Part shown: positions 1 through 8,518 of the stretch, one piece after another
Numbering within the stretch: position 1 is the first letter of the stretch
Layout of the letters: the number at the start of each line of letters is the position of its first letter
Assembly (NCBI RefSeq): GCF_018860805.1
Contig: NZ_JAHKQR010000002.1
Location: 310,001-374,000 of the forward strand
Source: Aestuariibacter sp. A3R04
GTDB lineage: Bacteria; Pseudomonadota; Gammaproteobacteria; Enterobacterales; Alteromonadaceae
Length of the DNA stretch: 64,000 nucleotides
Direction of reading: 5' to 3'
Position numbers and translations under genes: made by a program
Notes under the pieces: model-generated
The model's input: the letters and a program-made list of their open reading frames with translations, nothing else
Databases searched by the model: none
Told to the model about the DNA's origin: nothing

Positions 1-338
1 AGCCGAAAAGGCGAAATGGTTTGGTTCGCAACGGTATTTGAGGGGGCTTGTGGGGTAACGAAATTATTCTGCGCGACAATCTCCATTTGACCGATGTTAA
101 TCACGCCGTCGTAGCTTACTGCTGCCTCTCCCCCAATAGTAACGCCAGAGAGCAAATCGACGCGCTGTACACCGCTTTCCTCATCAAAGGTTGCCGCTAC
201 AGGATCATTAGCGATAATGAGTTTGTCGGAAGAATTAAAGTTGGGATCATACCCATCGTCACTGCCTCCACCACACGCGGTTAATAACACACACACTGAA
301 GCCAAAGACAATGTATTTACCAGTAAGTTGTATTTCAT
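1..338 (-). CDS. Lipoprotein, N-terminal part (cut by window edge)
   Basis: The minus strand reads from ATG at 338 to the window edge without a stop, giving about 112 residues. The start MKYNLLVNTLSLASVCVLL is a hydrophobic signal followed by the lipobox LTAC, so Cys20 would be lipidated. A flexible GGGSDDG stretch follows, as in exported lipoproteins. GGAG lies 6 bases before the ATG. The mature part is acidic and beta-rich in look (RVDLLSGVTIGGEAAVSYDG), but I recognise no family. It lies 65 bp downstream of the TonB receptor gene on the same strand and is probably cotranscribed, so it may be a surface glycan-binding partner. That role is inferred from position only. Confidence 0.75.
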   Translation of the reverse strand, partial: MKYNLLVNTLSLASVCVLLTACGGGSDDGYDPNFNSSDKLIIANDPVAATFDEESGVQRVDLLSGVTIGGEAAVSYDGVINIGQMEIVAQNNFVTPQAPSNTVANQTISPFR

Positions 339-403
339 CTTACTTCTCCAAATTTTTTGTGGCGACAGCATTTACCGGGCTGTCGCCTGAAAACCAATAA
401 ACG

Positions 404-3400
404 TTAGAAAGTGCCGCGAATACCCAGACGGAACTGGCGACCGGTTCTAAATGCTGACACCGTTCTAGCTGTGGTAATGCTGTCGTCTTCAATGACGTTT
501 CCTTCGTCAAGCACAACCGTTTGATCGTTTGGATTCGATAAATCGGTGGTATTCGAACTGGCAAAGAACACGCGACGCAAATCATCGGTAAGGTTCAGTG
601 CCTGGAACGTTAAGGTCAGGTTCTCGGTTAATTTGAAGTTTGAGCTAAAGTCCAAACGGTGAGTGGCGTCTTGCCACGTAGCTCCGCCTTGTGCCCCCTG
701 ACTAACCAGCTGTACATCGTTAAACCGATGCGCTAAGCGCAGGCTGATACCGTCTTTTTCCCAAAACAAAGTAGTATTGGAGGAATACTTTGGCGTATAC
801 GGTTGAGGCAATGGCTTAAACTGCAAGCCAGTGGTACCAATTTCTTCCACGTCTCTCTCTGAATCCTGATAGGTGAAATTTACACTCGCACCTAATCCGG
901 AAAGCAAGCCTGGCAAGAAGTCATAGTTTTGTGTATAGCCCACTTCCAGCCCTCTGATATCTGCCCCTTTACTATTTATGACCGTATTCACATTCACCAC
1001 ATCACACTCTATATTCCACTGGTCAAAGAAGCCTGCGGTATAGCGACGCGGCATACAGTCATCGGCATCTCCCGGCGTTCTGTTTTCATCGAAAGGCAAT
1101 AGTAAGTCAGCACTTTGCAAATCGTATTCAGTACGAACATCCCGGTAGTGATAAGGAATGACCACCTGCTCTTCAAAATCCTGCATATCTTTATAGAATA
1201 AAGCCACGGACAATAAGCCAGACTGATTGAAGTACCATTCGTACGATACATCAATATTGGTAGAGGTTAGCGGTTTAAGCTGCGTATTACCTGCCGAGCC
1301 AAATGAAATTCCCCACTGCGACTCTGTGATCTGCGTACGAGGATTAAGCGAATCAAAACGCGGACGCGTCATCGTTCTGCTCACAGCGAAACGCCCTATC
1401 ATTTCTTCATTGATGGCGTAATTAATATTCAGGCTGGGCAGAAATACATCGTTTTCCCCATCGTTAGTCACGAACGCTGTGCGGTTTTGCACCTCATTGC
1501 CCGAACCTTGTGGGCCGGTAAACGTGGTAGTGCGATCGAGGAATGGCCAAATGTGACCCACAATGCCAAATCGCGCCCACAGACCTGCATTGGTTTGCAC
1601 GAGGTTGCCATCTTGATCATAAATCAATGCGGGCAGCGGGTTGTTCTGCGTAATATTGCCGTTTTCATCAGTAAACACTAAGCGGTTTACATCAGGCCCG
1701 ACTTGCCCATCAGCACCAGGAATGAGAAACGCGTTGTTCACGTTATCCCACGGAATGGTATTATCGAGCTGTCGGTTGTACGCATGGGTGATTTGCCACG
1801 CCCAGCAGTTCGACAGTTCGGCCTCATTTTGAGGTGTATAACGCACGTCGCCCACACCACTGGGCGCAACCCCCATAATGGCGTCCGGACAGGCATCGAG
1901 GTTCATATTCGCCAAACCGCGTTCCACAAGAAGGTTATACGGGTCAACAACCTGAGGAGCACGGATAAAGTTTATCCCACCGACACCGGTTGCCGTGGTT
2001 TCGTCTCTCACATATCGCAGACCTAGGTTACCGTTTAACCTGCCGCCAAAACCTTCAAAATTCACTTTGAAATACGCGGCAATAGTATCTGTTTCAATGT
2101 CTCGCGTACCGCTGATATCTTCGCGAAGCCCAACTTCACTGGCATCTTTTCCCGCCAGCAACTCCAATGCTTTTTCAGCATCGAGTAATGGCCAGCCTCC
2201 AAAAAAAGCCGCTGAACGATCTTGTTGAATATCCTCGCCGAAATTATCATACGGAAACGCATCGCCAGAGAGCATATCAGCCAGTCTAATTGACGCCATA
2301 CCACGCACTTCAAAATCGGCGTTTGGATCGTCTAAGGCAATCAGATCTTCACCATTAGTGGTAATGCGGTTTTGTATAGACACTTGTTTTGAGCGGTTAG
2401 CCCACTTACCGCCAAACTGCACCGACCTGACGTAGTCGCTATCGAACAAATATTCAAAGTTCACAAAAACAGACTTGTTTTCATCTTCCAGTCTGTTCTT
2501 TCTGAACACCAGACTACCCAGGTGGTTGTGCTGCATATCGAAGGGGTTAAAGCGACTGGTAACATAAGTGGCAGAACCATCCAGCGCATCGAAAACCCCT
2601 GGAGTAATACCTGTGCTGTAGGAACACTGCGAAGGATTACCGTTCGCGCAGTCGTAACCTACGGGCTCCCATATTTCATCTGGCATCCCCATGACTACCT
2701 CGCGCCCCGCCGTTCCCCACGTATTAGTGGACATACTGATGAAGCGATCATCCTCGTCATCATCTGGAGTTTCATCAGACGTTTTAGAATAGCCTAATGT
2801 CATATCCATGCTCAGGTTATCTGTCAGTACATAATCCAGTTTGAGGGTTGCCACGTCAGTCTCAATTTCCCGCAGACCATTAGCGCGCACAAAATTACCG
2901 GCGGTGGATTTTGTTCTGGAGGTTTGAAGCGTGTTGGTCGTTAAATCTACCCCTAAGTAATCAGCCGGGTGATTTAGCGCCGCCAATGGCGCCATGTTCA
3001 GTCGTAGCTGGTGGTAATCACTCAAGACTTCCTGAGTGGTATGGGTAAGATCGAGCTGAATATCTAAGTTTGAAGTCGGCGCATACTGAAGCCCCGTGGA
3101 CAGGGAGAAGCGATCACGCTCAGACGTGCTTAACGTAAAGTCGACAAAGTTGCGAGCCAGTACAAACAGGTCACCCTCGTGAAGCGTTTGAGACGACGGG
3201 TCGTAATCGAGCAGTGACTCAATGGGGTTCAACAGAGGATTGCCATCGTCGCCCACCATCACCTGCCCTTCGGCATCGCGCTGATAGCCTAAGACACGGA
3301 TAGGGTTGCCCGTTGCATTGTCATAGGCGATACGGCCGCCAGTATCACCAAAGTCATCAATAGGAATAGCTGCTAGCCAATTCGTATTGATGCGGTCTTC

Positions 3401-4147
3401 CCGGGTTTTCTGCTTGTCCTTGGTAGCCGTAATAACGAAACCAAAAGTATCATCGAGAAACTTATCCGCGTAGCTGGCGTTTAATCGATAATCGTTTTCG
3501 CTGGAAAACTCATTATATCGCCCTTCTGCAGTAAAAGAGCGGCGAGGTTTATTCAATCGCAGAGGTTTTACAGTGTTTAGTACAACCGTCCCCCCTAAAG
3601 AACCTTCATCCTGATCGGCAGCGGCCGTTTTTAGCACGTCTATAGACGACAAGATATCAGACGAGAAGGTACTCAAATCAACGGAATTGTCGTTGGTCGC
3701 CGTTGCACTTGAACCGTCGGTACTCAAGCCGCCTGTTAATGCTACGCCGTTCATGGATATCTGGTTCAGAGAAGGGCCTGCGCCGCGGATAGACACACGC
3801 GTACCTTCCCCCGCTTCTTCCTGAACGGTTACACCGGTAACTCGGGATAACGCATCCGCAATGTTTTGGTCTGTTGATTTACCCACGTCTTCTGCGTGAA
3901 TAGAATCCGTTACACCATCAGAGAAGCGCTTGGCGTTAATTGACTTCTGCAAGCTGCTTTTAAAGCCCTGAACTTCAATGATTTCTATTTCGTCATCCTG
4001 TTCAATAGCAACATTATTATTTTGCTGCTGAACCTCGATGTCGGTTTTATCTTTTTCTTCATCTTTCACTTCCTGTGCGTGCAACTGGGGACCCAGTGAC
4101 ATCATCACACTGAAAGAGATTGCAGTCAGTTTGAACTTTCGTTTCAT
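404..4147 (-). CDS. TonB-dependent receptor (Xanthomonas/Caulobacter-type, probable oligosaccharide uptake)
   Basis: This 1247-residue outer-membrane receptor has a signal peptide (residues 1-25, ending LHAQ), an acidic linker, a TonB-box-like segment (EIIEVQGF, about 54-61) and a plug domain with QNIADALSRVTGVTV and RVSIRGAGPSLNQISMNGV. A very long beta-barrel follows and ends in the terminal Phe typical of outer-membrane proteins. Size and plug sequence fit the TonB-Xanth-Caul family, which mainly imports plant or algal oligosaccharides. GTGGAG sits 7 bases before the ATG. Neighbours are a lipoprotein downstream and sugar-acid catabolic genes upstream, so the ligand is probably the glycan whose monomer they degrade. 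A 152-bp gap with a hairpin separates it from the aldehyde dehydrogenase gene. Confidence 0.93.
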   Translation of the reverse strand: MKRKFKLTAISFSVMMSLGPQLHAQEVKDEEKDKTDIEVQQQNNNVAIEQDDEIEIIEVQGFKSSLQKSINAKRFSDGVTDSIHAEDVGKSTDQNIADALSRVTGVTVQEEAGEGTRVSIRGAGPSLNQISMNGVALTGGLSTDGSSATATNDNSVDLSTFSSDILSSIDVLKTAAADQDEGSLGGTVVLNTVKPLRLNKPRRSFTAEGRYNEFSSENDYRLNASYADKFLDDTFGFVITATKDKQKTREDRINTNWLAAIPIDDFGDTGGRIAYDNATGNPIRVLGYQRDAEGQVMVGDDGNPLLNPIESLLDYDPSSQTLHEGDLFVLARNFVDFTLSTSERDRFSLSTGLQYAPTSNLDIQLDLTHTTQEVLSDYHQLRLNMAPLAALNHPADYLGVDLTTNTLQTSRTKSTAGNFVRANGLREIETDVATLKLDYVLTDNLSMDMTLGYSKTSDETPDDDEDDRFISMSTNTWGTAGREVVMGMPDEIWEPVGYDCANGNPSQCSYSTGITPGVFDALDGSATYVTSRFNPFDMQHNHLGSLVFRKNRLEDENKSVFVNFEYLFDSDYVRSVQFGGKWANRSKQVSIQNRITTNGEDLIALDDPNADFEVRGMASIRLADMLSGDAFPYDNFGEDIQQDRSAAFFGGWPLLDAEKALELLAGKDASEVGLREDISGTRDIETDTIAAYFKVNFEGFGGRLNGNLGLRYVRDETTATGVGGINFIRAPQVVDPYNLLVERGLANMNLDACPDAIMGVAPSGVGDVRYTPQNEAELSNCWAWQITHAYNRQLDNTIPWDNVNNAFLIPGADGQVGPDVNRLVFTDENGNITQNNPLPALIYDQDGNLVQTNAGLWARFGIVGHIWPFLDRTTTFTGPQGSGNEVQNRTAFVTNDGENDVFLPSLNINYAINEEMIGRFAVSRTMTRPRFDSLNPRTQITESQWGISFGSAGNTQLKPLTSTNIDVSYEWYFNQSGLLSVALFYKDMQDFEEQVVIPYHYRDVRTEYDLQSADLLLPFDENRTPGDADDCMPRRYTAGFFDQWNIECDVVNVNTVINSKGADIRGLEVGYTQNYDFLPGLLSGLGASVNFTYQDSERDVEEIGTTGLQFKPLPQPYTPKYSSNTTLFWEKDGISLRLAHRFNDVQLVSQGAQGGATWQDATHRLDFSSNFKLTENLTLTFQALNLTDDLRRVFFASSNTTDLSNPNDQTVVLDEGNVIEDDSITTARTVSAFRTGRQFRLGIRGTF

Positions 4148-4171
4148 GTGGTTTCTCCACTTTTTTTATGG

Positions 4172-4203
4172 GTGTTTTGCGCCGGCCAGGTAGCGCAAAA
4201 CAC
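4172..4203 (-). other. Perfect 11-bp inverted repeat in the receptor 5' region
   Basis: The arms GTGTTTTGCGC (4172-4182) and GCGCAAAACAC (4193-4203) pair perfectly around a 10-base loop. Neither side has a T-tract, so it is not a standard intrinsic terminator. It lies 24 bp before the receptor start. It could form a stem in the receptor mRNA leader, separate receptor expression from the upstream enzyme genes, or be an operator. Confidence 0.5.
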
Positions 4204-4212
4204 TTATAGTGC

Positions 4213-4228
4213 GTTCTTGTACACGAAC
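4213..4228. promoter_or_regulatory. Imperfect palindrome upstream of the TonB receptor gene
   Basis: GTTCTTGTACACGAAC is a 16-bp palindrome with one mismatched pair, about 65 bp before the receptor start. Its core differs from the AAACAT-N3-ATGTTT sites of the rest of the locus, so a different regulator would be expected if it is an operator. Function is inferred only from symmetry and position. Confidence 0.3.
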
Positions 4229-4299
4229 GAAAAATCAGCTTTGTATTTCGTCTTACCCAAGCAATGTAAGCTTCTTCCGTAGAACGCGTTTTTCAGGAA

Positions 4300-5727
4300 T
4301 TAATCAATGAGTACAGACACCCGCTTGTTGGTATAAAACTCCTGCAAGCTGTACTTCGAACAATCTTTACCTACGCCGCTTTGCTTAAGTCCACCATGGG
4401 GTAACTGTACGGAATAATGCGCCTCGTTTACGCACACACTTCCCGCTCTAATACCCTTGGCGGCCTTAAACGCTTTAGTCAAACTGCTGGTATACACATA
4501 GGCAGCCAGACCAAATTCAGTATTGTTAGCTTTAGCAATCACATCGTCGCAATCGGAGAATGGAATAATGGATAACACGGGACCAAACACTTCTGTTTGC
4601 GCCACCGACATGGATTCGCTCACACCGGACAAAATGGTAGGTTTAAGATAAAAACCGGCTTTCTCTTCGGGGATTTCGCCACCTAACTCCACTTTTGCGC
4701 CCGCTTCTTTAGCTTCTGCAATAAGTGCAACAATCCGGCTCCGCTCTTTTTCACTGCTCAAAGGTCCCATGAGACGCGCACCGGCATCACCAGTTCCCAG
4801 CGTCAGTCCTCTCGCGCGTTCCACAGCCAGTGCGGTAAATTTTTCAACCAGTGATTCATGAACAAAACAGCGGTTGGGCGATACGCAAACCTGGCCAGAG
4901 TTGCTGAACTTGAGATCCACGATATCTGTCACGGCTTTTTCAAGGTTGGCATCGTCATACACCACAACCGGTGCGTTTCCACCTAACTCTACAGAGAAAT
5001 GCTTCACACTGGTGCATGCAGTTTTCATCGCATTCACGCCCGCCCGTGTGGAGCCGATCATAGTAAACAATGACGTTATATCACTGGTTAACAATGGATT
5101 CGTATTGTCGTAGTTATTGGACGTGATGATATTAATCACCCCCGCAGGAAAGCCAATCTGATGCGCGAGTTCAGCGCATTTGAGTGTCGCCAGCGGGGTA
5201 ACTTGTGACGGCTTAATAATGCAACTGCATCCAGACGCCAGCGACGGGCCAAGCTTGTATCCCAGGTTCAGCAACGGAAAGTTCCATGCAAGATATCCCA
5301 CGACAACGCCTAGCGACTGGCGCTGAATAAAGTGATGGAATCGATCATCAGGGTCATTAATGACAGGTTGCTCAACACGCTTGGCTTCTTCAATGAAGTA
5401 ACGCAGACAAGTAATAAGCATACCGAAATCGTATTCAGCGTTGTCCCTTGGCTTTCCGGTTTCTTCAATAAGCAATGCAATGATGTCTTCAGCATTGGCT
5501 TCAAGCAAATCGGCATATGCGAGGATCAGGGATTCGCGGGCCGATAACGGGGTCTCAGACCACACTGCAAACCCCTTTTCCGCTTCTGCCAGCGCTTTGT
5601 TAACCTGGGCTTCCGATATATCAGGAACATGTGTAATGACATCTGCCGTATCTGGATTGAGTACCGGGAACGTATTTTCAGCGCCCAATAACTCACCACC
5701 TATTAACATGTGGAATTCGTGTTTCAT
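4300..5727 (-). CDS. NAD(P)-dependent aldehyde dehydrogenase (probable sugar aldehyde oxidation)
   Basis: A 475-residue soluble aldehyde dehydrogenase of normal length. The catalytic set is visible: Asn149 in WNFP, Lys172 in IIKPSQ for cofactor binding, Glu247 in VELGGNAP and the nucleophile Cys281 in SGQVCVSP, plus EVFGP near 380. The ATG overlaps the stop of the upstream enolase-superfamily gene as ATGA, so the two are translationally coupled and probably act in sequence. Overall it resembles succinate-semialdehyde and lactaldehyde dehydrogenases. From context I infer oxidation of an aldose, perhaps 3,6-anhydrogalactose to anhydrogalactonate. Family is certain; substrate is not shown by the sequence. 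Confidence 0.92.
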   Translation of the reverse strand: MKHEFHMLIGGELLGAENTFPVLNPDTADVITHVPDISEAQVNKALAEAEKGFAVWSETPLSARESLILAYADLLEANAEDIIALLIEETGKPRDNAEYDFGMLITCLRYFIEEAKRVEQPVINDPDDRFHHFIQRQSLGVVVGYLAWNFPLLNLGYKLGPSLASGCSCIIKPSQVTPLATLKCAELAHQIGFPAGVINIITSNNYDNTNPLLTSDITSLFTMIGSTRAGVNAMKTACTSVKHFSVELGGNAPVVVYDDANLEKAVTDIVDLKFSNSGQVCVSPNRCFVHESLVEKFTALAVERARGLTLGTGDAGARLMGPLSSEKERSRIVALIAEAKEAGAKVELGGEIPEEKAGFYLKPTILSGVSESMSVAQTEVFGPVLSIIPFSDCDDVIAKANNTEFGLAAYVYTSSLTKAFKAAKGIRAGSVCVNEAHYSVQLPHGGLKQSGVGKDCSKYSLQEFYTNKRVSVLID

Positions 5728-6875
5728 TTTGTCTCCGTTTCAGCAAATACATAAGAACGCATTGCATTTTCATTAATTTCTACACCCAGACCAGGGTCAG
5801 TTGGCACCGTAGCAATGCCATTGCTCACGTCTACTTGTTTAGTAAAGATAACGTCCCGCAGCGGGTTTTCCGTGCGGTCATATTCCAAAAACAGAGGTTT
5901 TTCTTCTCTGCGACCTGGTTCGTGATAAGCGGTAGCCAGGAAATGACAGGCACTAGCCAGATTAAACTGTGTTCCCCAAACATGAGGGATCATGTTTAAG
6001 CCCATAGAAGACGCCAAAGTTCTTATCTTCAGTGCTTCACTAGGCCCCCCGCAATAACCCAAATCTGCCTGGACAATGTCTACGCCCCCCTCTTTTAGCA
6101 AACGCTGAAAGCCAAAACGGGTTTGCTCACATTCCCCCGTCGCAATGGGCGTAATACATTTGTCACTCAGTTGACGAAACTGCGCACTGTGTTCAGGAGA
6201 CAACGGTTCTTCAAACCAGGCATAGTCACAATCGTCTAGCACCTGAGCTACTTTGGTGGCTTCGCAGAGGTCATAGGCGTGATTCGAGTCTGCGGCAAGT
6301 ATCATTTGAGGGAAGGCCTTGCGCATAGCACGGATCAACGCAATATCAAACTCAGGGTTTTTACCAACTTTAATTTTCATGGCTCTAAACCCTTCGTCCA
6401 CATAGCCTTTGGCTTCGTCAACAAGGTGTGTGAGCAATTGGTCTTCAGGTAAATCGAGAAAGTACATTCCTGTTGCGTAACAAGGAACCTGCTCACGGAG
6501 TCTGCCACCCATCAGTTGGCTAACACTCTGCCCAAGTGCTTTGCCGCGTAAATCCCACAGGGCCATATCGATGCCAGACATGGCAGCAGTCATCACACCG
6601 CCTCGGGCAAAATCAAGGGATGCTCGCCACATGGTATGCCACAAGGCATCTGTCGACATACAAGCCCCGTTTATCAGGCGGGGGGCGTAAAATTTCTCCA
6701 CCGCGGCTTGTATCACATCCGCGGGGCCGTAACACTCCCCCCAACCAGACTCGCCGTTATCAGCGATCACCTGAACTATCAGTACATTGCGCTGATTGTA
6801 GTACCACTGAGAAAAACCAAAAGGCTGCTCTAAATGACATCTCAGGTGATAGGTTTTGATACATTCAATTTTCAT
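5724..6875 (-). CDS. Enolase-superfamily sugar-acid dehydratase/cycloisomerase (mandelate racemase subgroup)
   Basis: Using ATG at 6875 the protein has 383 residues and starts MKIECIKTYHLRCHL; an upstream extension would run into the promoter. All mandelate-racemase-subgroup catalytic residues are present: Lys167 and Lys169 (KIK), metal ligands Asp196 (AADSNH), Glu222 (WFEEP) and Glu248 (TGECEQ), and the Asp271/His298 dyad (QADLGYCGG, IPHVWGT). It does not match my recollection of DgoD galactonate dehydratase, whose acid/base His lies in a different motif. With a sugar dehydrogenase, a KDGal kinase and a KDPGal aldolase alongside, it is a candidate 3,6-anhydrogalactonate cycloisomerase or galactonate-type dehydratase making 2-keto-3-deoxygalactonate. 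It is the first gene of its unit, behind an operator-bearing promoter. Confidence 0.88.
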   Translation of the reverse strand: MKIECIKTYHLRCHLEQPFGFSQWYYNQRNVLIVQVIADNGESGWGECYGPADVIQAAVEKFYAPRLINGACMSTDALWHTMWRASLDFARGGVMTAAMSGIDMALWDLRGKALGQSVSQLMGGRLREQVPCYATGMYFLDLPEDQLLTHLVDEAKGYVDEGFRAMKIKVGKNPEFDIALIRAMRKAFPQMILAADSNHAYDLCEATKVAQVLDDCDYAWFEEPLSPEHSAQFRQLSDKCITPIATGECEQTRFGFQRLLKEGGVDIVQADLGYCGGPSEALKIRTLASSMGLNMIPHVWGTQFNLASACHFLATAYHEPGRREEKPLFLEYDRTENPLRDVIFTKQVDVSNGIATVPTDPGLGVEINENAMRSYVFAETETK

Positions 6876-6933
6876 TTTATCTACTCTTGCGATAGGGCGG
6901 CGCCAAAACTGCTTTTCGCCACCGCAATAATAC

Positions 6934-6963
6934 AAATATAAACATATGATGTTTATATTTCAA
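6934..6963 (-). promoter_or_regulatory. Promoter with perfect palindromic operator for the dehydratase-aldehyde dehydrogenase unit
   Basis: On the minus strand -35 TTGAAA (6963-6958), a 17-bp spacer and -10 TATATT (6940-6935) make a good sigma-70 promoter. The spacer lies within a perfect palindrome with 12-bp arms, AAATATAAACAT (6934-6945) and ATGTTTATATTT (6949-6960), around 3 bases. The core AAACAT-N3-ATGTTT recurs before the sulfatase and transporter units. Placement across the spacer and -10 suggests repression. Assignment to the GntR protein encoded at 10451-11200 is inferred. Confidence 0.7.
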
Positions 6964-7075
6964 ATATATTTACAGACTTTTAACATTTTTTGATGATTAC
7001 TTAATCAATCTGGGTATGTGTGGAAATGGGGAGGCTTAACTCCCCAGGATAAGCAGTACACAAAAATTGTTGCGA

Positions 7076-8518
7076 CTACTGCAGTTGGAAGGCTTCCCCG
7101 AAGCGCGGCATATTTGCGTCCCGCCACTCGTCGCCTTCTTTGTGTATGTGGAACCATTTGGGCGGTTGGTTTGACCACGCCCAGTGACCGGCATCTTTCA
7201 CCATATCAGCAAGAATATGAGGATATTGATCACTTAAATCTTTTGTTTCCGCCCTGTCTTGTGCAACGTTGTACAGTTTCCAGCCGTCTGTTGTGGTGGT
7301 TCTCACCGCTTTCCACTGATCCCGGCGCACGGACACATCGTGAAATCCTCTTCGGTGACGCAACACAAAAAGGCTTTCACCAGGTCTCGCGCTGGTGTTA
7401 TCCAGTATGTGCGGAAAAACATTCTTACCGTCTAACAGTTTCCCCGCTGGCGTCTTGGCATCAGCTAATGCCAGAAACGTCGGATAAAAATCCAATGTGG
7501 ATACGGGTGCGTCATAGTGCCTGGCCTCTTTTAGCCCTTTCGGCCAGTGGAAAAACATCGGCACCCGATGACCACCTTCACGAGCACTCCCTTTCCCTTC
7601 CCGCAACGGTGCATTCTTCGCGCCCCACTTTAGTTTCCCGCCGTTGTCACTGACAAATACAATCAGGGTGTTGTCGAATTGCCCGCTGTCTTTCAGTGTT
7701 TGTACAATGCGTTTTACGCCTCTGTCTACGGCATAAACCATGGCTAGATAAGTACGGCGTTTTTTATCTTTTATATGAGAAAACAATGCCAGATCTTCTT
7801 CCTTTGCCTCTAACGGCACATGCGGCGCATTGTAAGCCAGGTAAAGGAAAAAAGGCTGAGCCTCTTCGTTCCCTGCTCTGTCGATAAAATCAACCGCTTC
7901 ACGGGTAAAGGCATCGGTAAGATATTCCTTTTCCTGTACTTCCTTATCATTGCGTACTAGTGGCGTAATGTAATCATTGAAACGGGTTATTCCCATCGCT
8001 TTGGCACGCTCATACTGAGGGCGATACTGCTCAGGAAAATATTTGTGCCCGCCACCTAAGAAACCAAAAAACTCGTCGAAGCCGCGATTGTTCGGCTGAT
8101 AGGGAGATTCTTCACCGAGATGCCATTTTCCTATGGCGCCGGTGTGATATCCTGCCTGTTGAAGCGCTTTACTTATAAAGGTTTCACTGGTATCTATCCC
8201 CACAGTGGAGCCGTCGACGGGCAGGTTGAACTGCGCGCCAATTTTGTGCGGATATCGCCCTGTCAACAGCGCCGTCCGACTCGGCCCGCAAAACGGGTGT
8301 GCTACATAACCGGAGGTAAATATCACCCCTTCATTTGCAAGGGCATCGAGTGCTGGCGTTTTTACGTCGTCATCCAGGCCGTGATAACCCACATCTGCAT
8401 ATCCGTGATCATCGGTGACAATCATCAGAATATTAGGTCGCTCCCCCTGTGACGCGAATACAGGTGCCACTGAAAAAAAACTCAGCGCTACCAATATCTT
8501 AATGGCGTGATTTTTCAT
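7076..8518 (-). CDS. Secreted type I (FGly) sulfatase
   Basis: Arylsulfatase-fold enzyme of 480 residues with a signal peptide (MKNHAIKILVALSFFSVAPV, then FAS). The formylglycine motif is Cys77 in CGPSRTALLTG, with Arg81. Metal-binding Asp36 and Asp37 lie in IVTDDHGYAD, and GKWHLG and FVSDNGG are further sulfatase landmarks. ATG at 8518 is preferred because GAGGA precedes it by about 9 bases; the longer frame begins at a TTG inside that ribosome-binding site. The start overlaps the end of the upstream sulfatase gene by 20 bp, so the pair is coupled. Activity needs a formylglycine-generating enzyme, not in this window. Likely periplasmic removal of sulfate from an algal oligosaccharide; the exact S1 subfamily cannot be set by eye. 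Confidence 0.92.
   Translation of the reverse strand: MKNHAIKILVALSFFSVAPVFASQGERPNILMIVTDDHGYADVGYHGLDDDVKTPALDALANEGVIFTSGYVAHPFCGPSRTALLTGRYPHKIGAQFNLPVDGSTVGIDTSETFISKALQQAGYHTGAIGKWHLGEESPYQPNNRGFDEFFGFLGGGHKYFPEQYRPQYERAKAMGITRFNDYITPLVRNDKEVQEKEYLTDAFTREAVDFIDRAGNEEAQPFFLYLAYNAPHVPLEAKEEDLALFSHIKDKKRRTYLAMVYAVDRGVKRIVQTLKDSGQFDNTLIVFVSDNGGKLKWGAKNAPLREGKGSAREGGHRVPMFFHWPKGLKEARHYDAPVSTLDFYPTFLALADAKTPAGKLLDGKNVFPHILDNTSARPGESLFVLRHRRGFHDVSVRRDQWKAVRTTTTDGWKLYNVAQDRAETKDLSDQYPHILADMVKDAGHWAWSNQPPKWFHIHKEGDEWRDANMPRFGEAFQLQ

Noticed and set aside
7028..7045. GGGGAG/CTCCCC hairpin downstream of the sulfatase unit
   Set aside because: Six-bp stem without a T-tract in either direction; too weak to call a terminator.
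7018..7653. 211-codon plus-strand open frame
   Set aside because: Lies antisense to the sulfatase at 7076-8518 and gives a low-complexity, Arg/Ser/Pro-rich product with no domain.
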